Shown: positions 9,601 through 16,824 of the stretch, one piece after another
Layout of the letters: each line of letters begins with the position of its first letter
How positions within the stretch are numbered: the stretch's first letter is position 1
Assembly (NCBI RefSeq): GCF_003382275.1
Contig: NZ_QTJX01000006.1
Location: forward strand, 1 to 64,000
DNA from: Flagellimonas nanhaiensis
GTDB taxonomy: Bacteria > Bacteroidota > Bacteroidia > Flavobacteriales > Flavobacteriaceae
DNA length: 64,000 nucleotides
Reading direction: 5' to 3'
Translations under genes and position numbers: made by a program
Notes under the pieces: generated by a model
Seen by the model: the letters and a program-made list of their open reading frames with translations, nothing else
What the model was told of the DNA's origin: nothing
Databases searched by the model: none

Positions 9601-9647
9601 GTATAGGATAAGCACTGCTTACCTATACTCAGTTTGTTTATTTTCAT
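6618..9647 (-). CDS. SusC/RagA-family TonB-linked outer-membrane protein
   Basis: The 1009-residue protein has, in order, a signal peptide, a carboxypeptidase-D-regulatory-like beta-sandwich (~residues 38-115, IKGKIADQYGQPIAGVHI), the plug domain with the SusC signature IEVLKDADATAIYGSRGANG, and a C-terminal 22-strand barrel ending in LGLQVKF. It imports ligand across the outer membrane using TonB energy together with SusD encoded just downstream. It starts the SusC-SusD-TlpA operon. No anti-sigma/sigma pair or hybrid two-component regulator, the usual PUL regulators, is adjacent; a weak operator-like tandem lies ~290 bp upstream (9940-9977). Confidence 0.95.
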   Translation of the reverse strand: MKINKLSIGKQCLSYTIFLFLTPFLTTLLAATPAYQNQLIKGKIADQYGQPIAGVHIMVLNTKKGAVSDFDGSYEVSANPDDTLVFSALGFKTLTISINQRQEINVQLEDDVTQLGEITLNAGYYSVKEKERTGNIATIKAKSIEKQPVNNPLAAMQGHLSGVNIVQSSGVPGGGFNIEIRGKNFINGVSDPLFIIDGVPYSSQSLGSNDVSGQIFTGNISPLNAINPNDIKSIEVLKDADATAIYGSRGANGVVLITTKKGKVGKTQFKANIGSTLGKVTNFLELLNTEQYLELRREGITNDGFGPFLDNPAFDFFWPDVKSWDNTRYTDWQRELIGGTAYRNNAQLSVSGGGQNTQFLISGGYQKETTVFPGDANYKKATVHNNINHQSNDSRFKINLSTIYTNEKNLLPRSDFTSQAYTLEPNAPMLFDDEDNLNWENNTWNNPLASLEEVYEVKINTLITNAGMSYMVFPNVEFKTSLGFNTSDLESYRTLPSSARNPSFGFTPQNYSSITMNNSKRQSWIIEPQLNWSKQWNNIKLKVLLGSTFQRENSEQLVQRGTGFPNNNLIQNLTAAETIEILEDADSEYNYQAFFGRINLNWKEKYIINVTGRRDGSSRFGPGKQFGNFGAVGLAWIFSNEKVFKDSSVLSFGKLRASYGTTGSDNIGNYRYLDTYNVSGFDYDGISILEPTGIFNPLFGWEENQKLEAALEFGLFNDRIFLNTSWYRNRSSNQLIGIPLAATTGFSELTGNFDATVENTGFELDLRTINIQSKNFKWTTTINLTIPKNKLIKFDDLENSAFANRFIIGKPLTIVKLYNSLGVDPETGLYQFEDYNDDGAISNPDDRQWVEDFAPKFYGGFGNTFSYKNVSLDFLFQFKKQRAFNNLRWRATPGFRGNGPVSLLDRWQGEGDTNSVQLASGGLSPSVGPSDLNQSDSNAAVSDASFIRLRNISLNYQLPTINNALDINVYLQGQNLLTFTNYDGPDPEQPSSIRLPPLRQITLGLQVKF

Positions 9648-9690
9648 AATTTTGTATTAGGTTGAACAATAAATTTTGTTTAATTATTAG

Positions 9691-9732
9691 CCTCCTAATA
9701 ACCGTTCGAAAAGTTGGTTAGGAGGTTTTTTT
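9691..9732 (+). terminator. Plus-strand intrinsic terminator facing susC leader
   Basis: CCTCCTAA (9691-9698) pairs with TTAGGAGG (9718-9725), followed by seven T residues on the plus strand. No annotated plus-strand gene ends here: the sequence to the left is antisense to the SusC gene, whose start is 44 bp away. It may end an antisense RNA of the SusC start, or simply be a leader hairpin on the minus-strand mRNA. Confidence 0.6.
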
Positions 9733-10262
9733 GTATCTTATCTACTCATAGGCAATACTTTTGGTTTACTTGAAAAAATGGATAATAGTCTACTCGGACC
9801 ATTTAGGGACTTGTTCTATGGATACAAAACAAGAGTCCAAATGATCTTGGTAAATCATGTCATCATTAGGCTTTAATCGTGATTTGTCCGGATTCAATTA
9901 AGCGTAGAATCGTTAGTTATGGGATAAAAATGGAATCGTAATCCGGAAAAGTGCAGCGTGATTCCCATAACTTATAAGCCTATATAGGGCATTTGGGCTT
10001 TTTTATATAAAGCAATTCGTAATTGGATTTACCAGACTGATAGATAATTCCGCTCCAATGATTGGGATAATTTGAATCAAATATTTTCAGGTATGGCGAA
10101 CTAATTCTCAATAATTGTAAACAATTGGTTTATAAAACAGCCTTTTTAATTCTTGCGATTTCAAGGATAAAATTTAAACAAGTGCTAAGAAATGTTGAGT
10201 TAATCGACCAAAAAAATGAGCGTGGAACTCAACCTATCAGAAAGAGGGCTCTGGTAAGGGCC
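9733..10262. other. Non-coding gap upstream of the SusC operon
   Basis: I find no convincing gene here. The stretch should hold the promoter of the SusC operon on the minus strand. At 9940-9977 there is a degenerate tandem, AATCCGGAAAAGTGCAG then ATTCCCATAACTTATAA, matching the operator consensus at 13 and 9 of 17 positions with the expected 21-bp period; it is suggestive only. A short hairpin (AGCC...GGCT) followed by T residues lies near 9978-10005. Confidence 0.4.
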
Positions 10263-10362
10263 TTGCAACGATAAGAGAGCCCACGCCCGGGTCGTGAGCA
10301 AATCTACTTATCATCTCGTTGCAAAATTTACCAGATTTTCTTTCAGAGAATCAAAGCGACAG
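10263..10362 (+). other. Structured leader X upstream of Xre gene 1
   Basis: TTGCAACG (10263-10270) and CGTTGCAA (10317-10324) are perfect inverted repeats enclosing ATAAG/CTTAT and a CACG...CGTG core, so the RNA or DNA can form a long hairpin. The core and the following AAATTTACCAG...ATCAAAG(C/A)GACA block are homologous to leader Y at 13719-13804, which precedes the second Xre gene. It may be a regulatory leader, operator region or recombination site; I cannot tell which. Confidence 0.5.
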
Positions 10363-10495
10363 CTTCAAATATTTTAATACGAAGAATCGCAAAATTATTA
10401 AACAGTGTGCAATATATAAAAAATATTTTAATGCGGCAACAGAACACCGCATTTTTTTAACATAATTATGGCACTTTCAGAACTCAATAGAGTGA

Positions 10496-10750
10496 ATGAA
10501 AAAAGAGTACAAAAAAGAGGTTTTAATTCTGTTTGGCAAACGTCTTAAAGAGCTTAGATCGCAGAAAGGTTTAAGTTTAAGAGAATTGGCGAATGAGTGT
10601 GATTTAGATAATAGCTATATTAGTAAAGTTGAGAAGGGTAAAATCAATATTCAATTTGGAACTATTGTTGAATTAGCTGCTGGCCTTAAGGTTCATCCTC
10701 ACGAACTCTTCAAATTTGACCACGAATGGAGAGATGAAGCTTTTGAATAA
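10496..10750 (+). CDS. Xre-family helix-turn-helix regulator 1
   Basis: The protein has 84 residues. Residues ~14-70 are a Cro/C1-type HTH (LRELANECDLDNSYISKVEKGKINI) typical of small regulators carried by Bacteroidota mobile elements. It is a paralogue of the gene at 13918 (same length, shared ILFG..LK..R, NI and P.ELF.F positions). Leader X lies 130 bp upstream and the antitoxin promoter region 30 bp downstream. It may control the toxin-antitoxin module or element genes; its operator is unknown. Confidence 0.88.
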   Translation: MKKEYKKEVLILFGKRLKELRSQKGLSLRELANECDLDNSYISKVEKGKINIQFGTIVELAAGLKVHPHELFKFDHEWRDEAFE

Positions 10751-10778
10751 GCACTCTAAATTTCCAACATCTCATATT

Positions 10779-10821
10779 ACTATATTCCGGCACTAAACCC
10801 CATTTGCTGCCGAAATATAGT
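10779..10821. promoter_or_regulatory. Inverted-repeat operator of the AbiE-type module
   Basis: A 14-bp arm ACTATATTCCGGCA (10779-10792) is matched with one mismatch by TGCCGAAATATAGT (10808-10821) across a 15-bp spacer. The right arm overlaps the promoter spacer, which suits autorepression; AbiEi antitoxins are known to bind inverted repeats in their own promoters. Because five T residues follow, it could also terminate the Xre transcript. Confidence 0.6.
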
Positions 10822-10834
10822 TTTTGTACTTTTG
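10804..10834 (+). promoter_or_regulatory. Bacteroidota-type promoter of the AbiE-type module
   Basis: TTG (10804-10806) and TACTTTTG (10827-10834) fit the Bacteroidota primary-sigma consensus TTG-N19-21-TAnnTTTG with a 20-bp spacer. Transcription would start near 10840, which argues against the upstream TTG at 10824 as a translation start. Confidence 0.6.
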
Positions 10835-10844
10835 TGACAAACAA

Positions 10845-11579
10845 TTGATTATCACAGAAACCACATTACATATAGACGCTCTTAAAAAACGATTTATAAA
10901 CGTTGAGTCCATTTCCGTAAAAGATATTTTTCAATTCTATCGTAGTAAAGATGAATTTGTAAAAAAGAGTACCGTAGATTGGCGTATATATAAGCTCGTT
11001 GATAATGGTATTATACAACGTATCGGTAGGGGTAAATATAAATTCGGAAAGCAAAAGGAATTTACACCCTTAATCTCAAAATCCACAAAATCGTTATATA
11101 ACAAGCTTAAAAGAGAATTCCCTTATTTGGAAATTTCAATCTGGTCTACTGAATGGTTAAGAGACTGGATGCTCCACATCCCCAGGAATCATGAAGTCAT
11201 CATAGAAACCGAAAAAGGCACTGAAGAAAGTGTTTTCTATTACTTGTCCGAAATAAGGAAAAATGTGTTTTTAAATCCTTCAATTGACATATTGGACATG
11301 TATGCCAATGAGGATAAGGATAAAATTATAATTAGAAACCTCATAACTGATGCTCCTCTTCAAAGAACAAACAATGTTCAAATTCCATCCATTGAAAAAA
11401 TAATTGTTGATTTAATTCTTGACACAGAGTTATATTCTAACTACCAAGGAAGAGATTTGGAAAGCATTATTGAAAATGTCTATAACCTATATTCTATAAA
11501 AGAGGATAGACTTTTACGTTATGCCAAACGCAGAAGAAAAAGAGAATATGTCGAAAGTGTGATAAAAGATATTGTTTAA
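10845..11579 (+). CDS. AbiEi-like antitoxin (DUF6577 type)
   Basis: The protein has about 244 residues. The N-terminal ~70 residues form a winged helix (SVKDIFQFYRSKDEF...IQRIGRGKYKF), and the rest resembles the AbiEi/DUF6577 C-terminal antitoxin domain (SIEKIIVDLILDTELY). It is immediately followed (TAA then ATG, no gap) by a nucleotidyltransferase toxin gene, the standard type IV AbiE-like arrangement. The antitoxin usually represses its own operon, consistent with the inverted repeat at 10779. The frame opens at a TTG at 10824 inside the predicted promoter, so I prefer the in-frame TTG at 10845; both starts are non-ATG and uncertain. Confidence 0.8.
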   Translation: MIITETTLHIDALKKRFINVESISVKDIFQFYRSKDEFVKKSTVDWRIYKLVDNGIIQRIGRGKYKFGKQKEFTPLISKSTKSLYNKLKREFPYLEISIWSTEWLRDWMLHIPRNHEVIIETEKGTEESVFYYLSEIRKNVFLNPSIDILDMYANEDKDKIIIRNLITDAPLQRTNNVQIPSIEKIIVDLILDTELYSNYQGRDLESIIENVYNLYSIKEDRLLRYAKRRRKREYVESVIKDIV

Positions 11580-12620
11580 ATGATAGCACTCGATAGCCTT
11601 ACTCCCGATTGGATTACATCTAAAATTAAAGAGTTCAAAGCTGACCCCATTATTGTAGAAAAGGTAATTCGCGCATTGGTTCTATTGGAAGCTCTAAAAA
11701 AGGAAAAGCTAGAATTTATTTTTAAAGGTGGTACTGCTCTAATGCTTATGATTCAGGAACCCCGACGATTCTCAATAGACATAGACATCATTGTAGAAAA
11801 TAAGAAAGCTGATATTGAGGGATTATTAAATAATATCGTCGAGAGTACGGATTTCGTTAAATGGGAAGAAAATAAAAGACAGACGGTTTCAACCATCGAA
11901 AAGGCACATTATAAGTTATTTTATAAACCAGCCGTAAAAACGAAAGGGGATCTTAATTACATTCTCTTGGATATAGTATTTGAAGATAACCCCTATGTAG
12001 ATGTTCAGGAAATTGATATTTCACATTTTCTATTGTTAGAATCAGGGTAACCTTTAAAAGTAACCACCCCAACATTGGGAGCTATCTTAGGAGATAAATT
12101 AACAGCTTACGGACCTAATTCAACAGGTGTTCCGCTCACAAAACCAATGGAAGCAATGAAGCAGATATACGATATTGCCGGGATTTTTGACCGTTTAGAA
12201 TCTCTTAAAGGTGTAAAAGAAAATTTTATGAAAGTCGCACAAACCGAATTGGTCTATAGAGGTTTCAAAACAGAAGAATATGAGGTTATTTATAATGACA
12301 TTGTAGATACATCCCATAACTTTTGTGTTTACGGAAGACTTAATAAAAAGACATTTGCTATAATGCGTTCTGGAGTAAGTAGGCTTAATAATTTTATTTA
12401 TGGAGATCGCTTCAGGGAGCCCCAAGCCCAAATTGCTGTTGCTAAGGCATCCTATATTGTAAGTAAGCTGGAAAAAGACGAAGAGAGTTTAGAATTATTC
12501 AACCCAGAAGTTGATATGAAAGATTGGATTATTAGTGATCACAACTATTCGGCTTTGAATAAACTAAAAAAACACAACCTAGAGGCGTTTTATTATTGGT
12601 ACAAAACTTTAGAAGCTTAA
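11580..12620 (+). pseudogene. AbiEii-type nucleotidyltransferase toxin with in-frame stop
   Basis: One reading frame of 346 sense-equivalent codons encodes an AbiEii/AbiGii-family nucleotidyltransferase. The catalytic signature GGTAL (50-54) followed by RRFSIDIDI (62-70, S65/D67/D69) is intact. The frame is broken by a single TAA at 12048-12050 (codon 157); sequence after it (PLKVTTPTLGAILGDKLTAYGP) continues the family in the same frame, so a single base change, for example GAA to TAA, would explain it. The product would be a 156-residue N-terminal fragment with the active site but without the helical C-terminal half, presumably inactive. Reading error or readthrough are alternatives. A restart TTG exists at 12075. 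Confidence 0.85.
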
Positions 12621-13057
12621 GCTAGCACTTTTTCGGCAGCACTTTTTATCTCAAAGATTTCTTGTCCTTCGTCCGGATAATGACATAACCAATCCTGTTC
12701 ATCCAACCAATTGATGTAATCCTTATCTTTTTTCCATACATCTTTAACAAGTTGCCCTTTGTATTTTCCAAATGAAAACACTACACCTTTCCATTCACTC
12801 CTGTTACTTCTTGATTCTACATTCGGTTTAAATAATGCGTTGTATTCATTTAAAAGTCCTTCTTCTCTGCATCTATAATAGAGCCATTGAGGACGATACC
12901 CTTTTGCCTGCCTTCTTTGTTCCAGAATCTTTACCTTATCTACATTTGAGAGTTTGGCAAAATTATTTGAATGGGACTTACGAAAAGATCCAGACCTAAG
13001 TGATCTGAACAATAAAAATTCAAATATTTTTATAATAAATACAAACGCTATTCTCAT
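12617..13057 (-). CDS. Protein with exodeoxyribonuclease X-like C-terminal motif
   Basis: The 146-residue protein has an N-terminal hydrophobic/basic stretch (about residues 1-20), a middle region of unknown function, and near residues 95-120 the motif FSFGKYKGQLVKDVWKKD, followed by YINWLDEQDW. This FGKYKG...YI.WL pattern is seen in exoX C-terminal-like and DUF3820-like domains, usually found with nucleases or as stand-alone accessory domains. The catalytic nuclease core is absent. It overlaps the toxin pseudogene end by 4 bp on the opposite strand. Function unknown. Confidence 0.6.
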   Translation of the reverse strand: MRIAFVFIIKIFEFLLFRSLRSGSFRKSHSNNFAKLSNVDKVKILEQRRQAKGYRPQWLYYRCREEGLLNEYNALFKPNVESRSNRSEWKGVVFSFGKYKGQLVKDVWKKDKDYINWLDEQDWLCHYPDEGQEIFEIKSAAEKVLA

Positions 13058-13178
13058 GATTTGTTAGATCGGTTAAACAATTCAATTTGCAACAACTAGA
13101 ATCAAAAACTAAACCAAAATTTAATTATTTATGGCATTTGCCCCAATTTATATTACTTATAATGAAGAGATTAACCAA

Positions 13179-13424
13179 CTACTGATTGTTAAAGTTATCT
13201 CTTAGTTTTCTACACAGGTTTGAGTATAAAAGCATATAAGAACTTTTACTTATCGGTACATTAAAATCCCATTCCTCCAAATCTTTTAGTACTTCGCTTT
13301 TTCCTGTAAACCTATAAACCATAAAGTCAAAACTACTGGAATCCAACAATGCCTGTTCAGAGGAATTAAACAAGTCCATTGCCTCCTTATTCGCTGATAA
13401 AATATATTCCATTGTTACATTCAT
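13179..13424 (-). CDS. Hypothetical 81-residue protein
   Basis: I do not recognise this small acidic protein (MEYILSANKEAMDLFNSSEQA...). It has no signal peptide or membrane segment. Operator C begins 88 bp upstream of its start in the same relative orientation as operators A and D have to the synthase and lipoprotein genes, which supports it being a real regulated gene. Confidence 0.5.
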   Translation of the reverse strand: MNVTMEYILSANKEAMDLFNSSEQALLDSSSFDFMVYRFTGKSEVLKDLEEWDFNVPISKSSYMLLYSNLCRKLRDNFNNQ

Positions 13425-13512
13425 AAAAACTTGTAGTCAAAATCACCAAGGTAGAACAGTCTTTAAAATCATCCAAATCAAAAAGTTTGGTTTCCAGAGA
13501 CTTTAATGAAAT

Positions 13513-13550
13513 AATCCCTCACAGTCAAGATTTAATCCTTTAAAGTTAAA
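13513..13550 (+). promoter_or_regulatory. Tandem 17-bp operator C
   Basis: AATCCCTCACAGTCAAG (13513-13529) and AATCCTTTAAAGTTAAA (13534-13550) repeat the operator A pattern with the same 21-bp period. It is in the gap between the minus-strand gene at 13424 and the plus-strand Xre gene at 13918. Confidence 0.65.
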
Positions 13551-13619
13551 ATTTGAAAGCTTTTCAAAACATTTAGAAACCTAACTTTTCCCAATATCAA
13601 ATCTCTACAGCACAAGGCT

Positions 13620-13805
13620 TCGAACACCTCTAATTGAGGTGTTATCGAAACCAGGAAAGTTGCTCTTGATTATTAATTCTAGGGTATCAACTACTTCATG
13701 TATAGCCAGAGCCTATAAAAGCTCACGCCAATTGGCGTGAGCTTATCCGCTTATCACCTCTAACGTGAAAATTACCTGTTCTCTATTGGAGGATCAAAGA
13801 GACAT
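13620..13805 (+). other. Structured leader Y upstream of Xre gene 2
   Basis: It contains two dyads: AACACCTC/GAGGTGTT (13623-13643) and a perfect 26-bp palindrome (13719-13744) with half AAGCTCACGCCAA. The palindrome core and the block after it (CTTATCACCTC...AAAATTACCTGTTCTC...GATCAAAGAGACA) align with leader X. The block at 13767-13787 matches position 1467 at 20 of 21 bases. The stretch up to 13917 holds no gene. Confidence 0.55.
13767..13787 (+). repeat. Recurring AATTACCTGTTCTC leader element, copy 2
   Basis: This is the partner of the block at 1467-1487, differing at one base. Here it lies 130 bp before the Xre start, and a weaker copy (AATTACCAGATTAAC, 13904) abuts the start itself. 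Confidence 0.5.
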
Positions 13806-13917
13806 ATATAATGTGTATGCAAACATAACTAAAATTATCTGATTGTTGGCACAGAAACCAACATCAATTTATTTCATTCTTTAGAAATTAACGGTTTGCA
13901 AAAATTACCAGATTAAC

Positions 13918-14169
13918 TTGAATAGTGAATTAAAAAATAATGAAAAATTCAGAATCTTATTTGGCGAAAACTTAAAAAAGATACGAAAGTCTAAAAATTT
14001 GAGTTTTAGGAAACTTGCGCAACGTTGTGACGTGGACCATGCGAACCTTAATAAGATAGAAAAAGGCACAATCAATATTTCTATGAATACCATATATGAG
14101 ATTTCAAAGGGATTGGATATTCAGCCCAAAGAACTATTTGATTTTGAGATAAAATATGATATCGATTAA
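13918..14169 (+). CDS. Xre-family helix-turn-helix regulator 2
   Basis: The protein has 83 residues with a Cro/C1-type HTH (FRKLAQRCDVDHANLNKIEKGTINI, residues ~30-55). It is a paralogue of the regulator at 10496. The frame offers only a TTG start (13918); an upstream in-frame stop at 13882 rules out a longer form. It converges on the mobilization operon and probably belongs to the mobile element's control circuit. Confidence 0.85.
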   Translation: MNSELKNNEKFRILFGENLKKIRKSKNLSFRKLAQRCDVDHANLNKIEKGTINISMNTIYEISKGLDIQPKELFDFEIKYDID

Positions 14170-14205
14170 AACTATTCATGTATAACTTTGAGCCAATGCA
14201 TTCTT

Positions 14206-15789
14206 TTATTTAAACATGGATTTAACTTCACTATGAATCTTTATGAAGTTTTTCTCCAAATCCAACGGTGTAACTTCTACTGACTTGGGTAGCTTCTTTT
14301 CAATCTGTGGGCGTTTAAACCTCACTTTTCTGTCTTTACCATCAGCAAAAACAATAAATTCACCTTGTTTCAATCTAAAGAAGATCTCTGCTCTTCTTTT
14401 CGGAACCTCTCTTTCTCCTTTAGTGATTCGAGCTTCCCATGACAGTCCGGTTCCCTTGCTAACACTCCTGGTTGGATTCTTAACAATCTCAAAGAAACGT
14501 TCGTAATATTTTGCGGTGTCCGGGTCGTTCACCTTTCCAAAAAACTGATACGAGAGATTACTGAGTATGGCTTTACTAGCTTTTTCTCCATATAGCATGT
14601 CATTTTGAATCTTATCCTGCATCACATAAACAGTGGAAATATTATAGCTTCTAAGTGTGGCCGGTATACGATGCATGTGCAACAACCTAATTGTTGATGC
14701 TTCCTCTAATAACAAAAATGATGGCAACCTGTTTCGCTCACTCATTTGTTTGGAAATAGTATGTAATACCGTAGCTATTACAGGTGATAAAGAGGCATCC
14801 TTTTTCGGGTTGTTAACCACACAAACCACAGAAGGATTTTCTGGGTTGTTGATGTCCAATGGAATATCATCCGAAGACAGAGCCATGAATATTTTTTTGG
14901 TGCTGATTTTTTTAAAGGCGTTTGCCAATGTACTTTTTACACCTGCTGTTTGACGTTCTGAACCCACACCACTAATAAAGGCATCTGCCATAGCTCTCGA
15001 AGTAATGTTGCCTTTCAGAAATTGTAATAGTCCTTTTGTATTGAGTTGTTGATATAGGGCAATTAAATGAGGTATTGTGCAATAGTCCTCATAATCTGTT
15101 TTTAGCCGCCAGATCAAACCGCTAATGAGCCCTTCAACAGCGTCCTTAAAAAATCGGGATGTACTATTATCATCGGAGTCTTTTGTCTCTAATAAGTTTT
15201 CCAGAAGTACCCTTGAAACTTCATAAACACTTTCTTCATCGGGTAAGTATTTTGGAGCAATGGGATTAACTCTGTAATAAATTGGGTCGAAGGACACAAT
15301 GTAGAATTTGTTACCGCTGTTCAGGTATAGGGGATAAGCCATTTCTGTTATCTCAAAATTCTTATAATCATGAATAACTCCGCAAAACCTGTTATTTTTA
15401 AAATGCTTCATCAATCCAAAAATGATGCTCTCGGTCTTTCCGCTTCCTGCTGCAGCAATGATCGAAATACCCCTGCGAATGTTTTCAAGAACCAACTTGG
15501 AACCCCTGGTTTTCATCACTACTTTGTACTCCTTAATAATTGACGGACTTTTAGCGTTAACTCCGCTTAGGGCAAACATTACAACATTGATAAATTGCAA
15601 GGGAAGGAACATAAATATCAGTGCTTTTAATAACGACTGTAAATCGAGCTTGGTCGAATTAATTGCTGCTGCAAGAACCAGGAACAGCACTATTTTCAAG
15701 AACCCCTGTTTGACAAATTTGTTAAAGGCATAACTTATGAGTCCACCAAAGACCAATGCCGGAATAAGTATTTGAATTTGAACGTTCAT
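14206..15789 (-). CDS. TraG/TraD-like type IV coupling protein (MobC type)
   Basis: The 527-residue protein has two or three N-terminal membrane helices (~1-75), then a P-loop ATPase domain with Walker A AAAGSGKTE (GSGKTE at 115-120) and a Walker B region FLLLEEAST followed by a VYVMQD element, as in TraG/VirD4 coupling proteins. It would couple the relaxase-DNA complex to a conjugation pore in the inner membrane. It lies 13 bp downstream of the relaxase gene. No other T4SS genes are present, so the element is mobilizable rather than self-transmissible, at least within the window. Confidence 0.88.
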   Translation of the reverse strand: MNVQIQILIPALVFGGLISYAFNKFVKQGFLKIVLFLVLAAAINSTKLDLQSLLKALIFMFLPLQFINVVMFALSGVNAKSPSIIKEYKVVMKTRGSKLVLENIRRGISIIAAAGSGKTESIIFGLMKHFKNNRFCGVIHDYKNFEITEMAYPLYLNSGNKFYIVSFDPIYYRVNPIAPKYLPDEESVYEVSRVLLENLLETKDSDDNSTSRFFKDAVEGLISGLIWRLKTDYEDYCTIPHLIALYQQLNTKGLLQFLKGNITSRAMADAFISGVGSERQTAGVKSTLANAFKKISTKKIFMALSSDDIPLDINNPENPSVVCVVNNPKKDASLSPVIATVLHTISKQMSERNRLPSFLLLEEASTIRLLHMHRIPATLRSYNISTVYVMQDKIQNDMLYGEKASKAILSNLSYQFFGKVNDPDTAKYYERFFEIVKNPTRSVSKGTGLSWEARITKGEREVPKRRAEIFFRLKQGEFIVFADGKDRKVRFKRPQIEKKLPKSVEVTPLDLEKNFIKIHSEVKSMFK

Positions 15790-15802
15790 AATCTAATCTA
15801 AT

Positions 15803-16822
15803 TTAAACTCCAATGGAGCCAGAGTTAATAGCAGTTTCCACACCTCTTTTGAGTTTCATTAAAGCCTTATAAGCGAGCTGAACTTTATTGGTTGGGATTG
15901 TTGGAACATTCACCCCGGATTTAAATAACATTTTAAAAGCTGCTTGCTTTTCTGTTGTTGGCAATCCTGCCAACATAGCAAAAAACTGTTTTGGGTTTTT
16001 ATCCAAAACATTTCTCGCCTTGTAACTCTCTACGAAGTTTCGTTTATAATTAAATTTCTTATCGAAAGTCTTTTCTGCAGCCGCAAAGAATTTGTCCCGG
16101 TTAAAACCTTGTTTTACTTTTTGTCCGTTTATAATGGTTTCTGCCTCCTTGTTTTTGGCCAGTGGAGATAGCTTATTTGAATTGGTTGCATCCTTATGGC
16201 TCACAATGATATGGACATGATTTTGCATGCCCTCTTTTTTCATTCCCCTTACAATTCGTTTGCCATTGATCTTATGAGGGGCATCCATTTCCAACCGTTT
16301 GATCTCTTTTTTAAGCACCTTGATATTCCCTTTAGCTTTACCAGATTCAATATCCCTTATCTCCCCTTGAAGTTTTAATATTTTCGTAGCGTAAGGTTGG
16401 TTTTCCCTAATCTCCTTATCGTTCCCCTTAAAGGTTCTTTCACGCTCGATCTTTGCAAAGTATTTTATGTCATCTATCTTTACTTCATTATTCCTATGAA
16501 ATGAGGCAGCATAGTCTTTCATCATTTCCCTTATATATTCGCGTAACTTTTCAGGGTCATTGTTAATTGCTTTCAGTTCCCTTTGTGATGGACTGACCAC
16601 TATTGAGTAAAATTTCGGATCTTTCTTGTTGAGCTTCGTGGTGTTCTTATCTATTTGTTCAATAACTTCTTCAGCGCTAATGCGATCATTATATTGATTA
16701 AAGAATTGTTCCTGATGTTCGGGGCTTATTTCCTCATTTTCTTTTTCCAGATATTTGACAAAATCACTAACGCTTCCACTAAAGTTTTCACCTTGTCGTT
16801 GTGCGCTGATTGCTATATACAT
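15803..16822 (-). CDS. DUF5712 relaxase / mobilization nuclease (MobB type)
   Basis: The 339-residue protein belongs to the Bacteroidota mobilization relaxases (DUF5712). The metal-binding HVH motif lies at 202-204 (MQNHVHIIVSHKD), and tyrosines around residues 96-104 (LREYIREMMKDYAASF) could serve nicking. It nicks oriT and pilots the strand during transfer. It is the middle gene of a three-gene operon, 2 bp after BfmA and 13 bp before the coupling protein, an arrangement typical of mobilizable elements in flavobacteria and Bacteroides. Confidence 0.85.
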   Translation of the reverse strand: MYIAISAQRQGENFSGSVSDFVKYLEKENEEISPEHQEQFFNQYNDRISAEEVIEQIDKNTTKLNKKDPKFYSIVVSPSQRELKAINNDPEKLREYIREMMKDYAASFHRNNEVKIDDIKYFAKIERERTFKGNDKEIRENQPYATKILKLQGEIRDIESGKAKGNIKVLKKEIKRLEMDAPHKINGKRIVRGMKKEGMQNHVHIIVSHKDATNSNKLSPLAKNKEAETIINGQKVKQGFNRDKFFAAAEKTFDKKFNYKRNFVESYKARNVLDKNPKQFFAMLAGLPTTEKQAAFKMLFKSGVNVPTIPTNKVQLAYKALMKLKRGVETAINSGSIGV

Positions 16823-16824
16823 AC

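Noticed and set aside
10824..10844. Upstream TTG start of the AbiEi-like antitoxin
   Set aside because: The codon falls inside the predicted -7 box, so a transcript from that promoter would not include it; kept only as an alternative.
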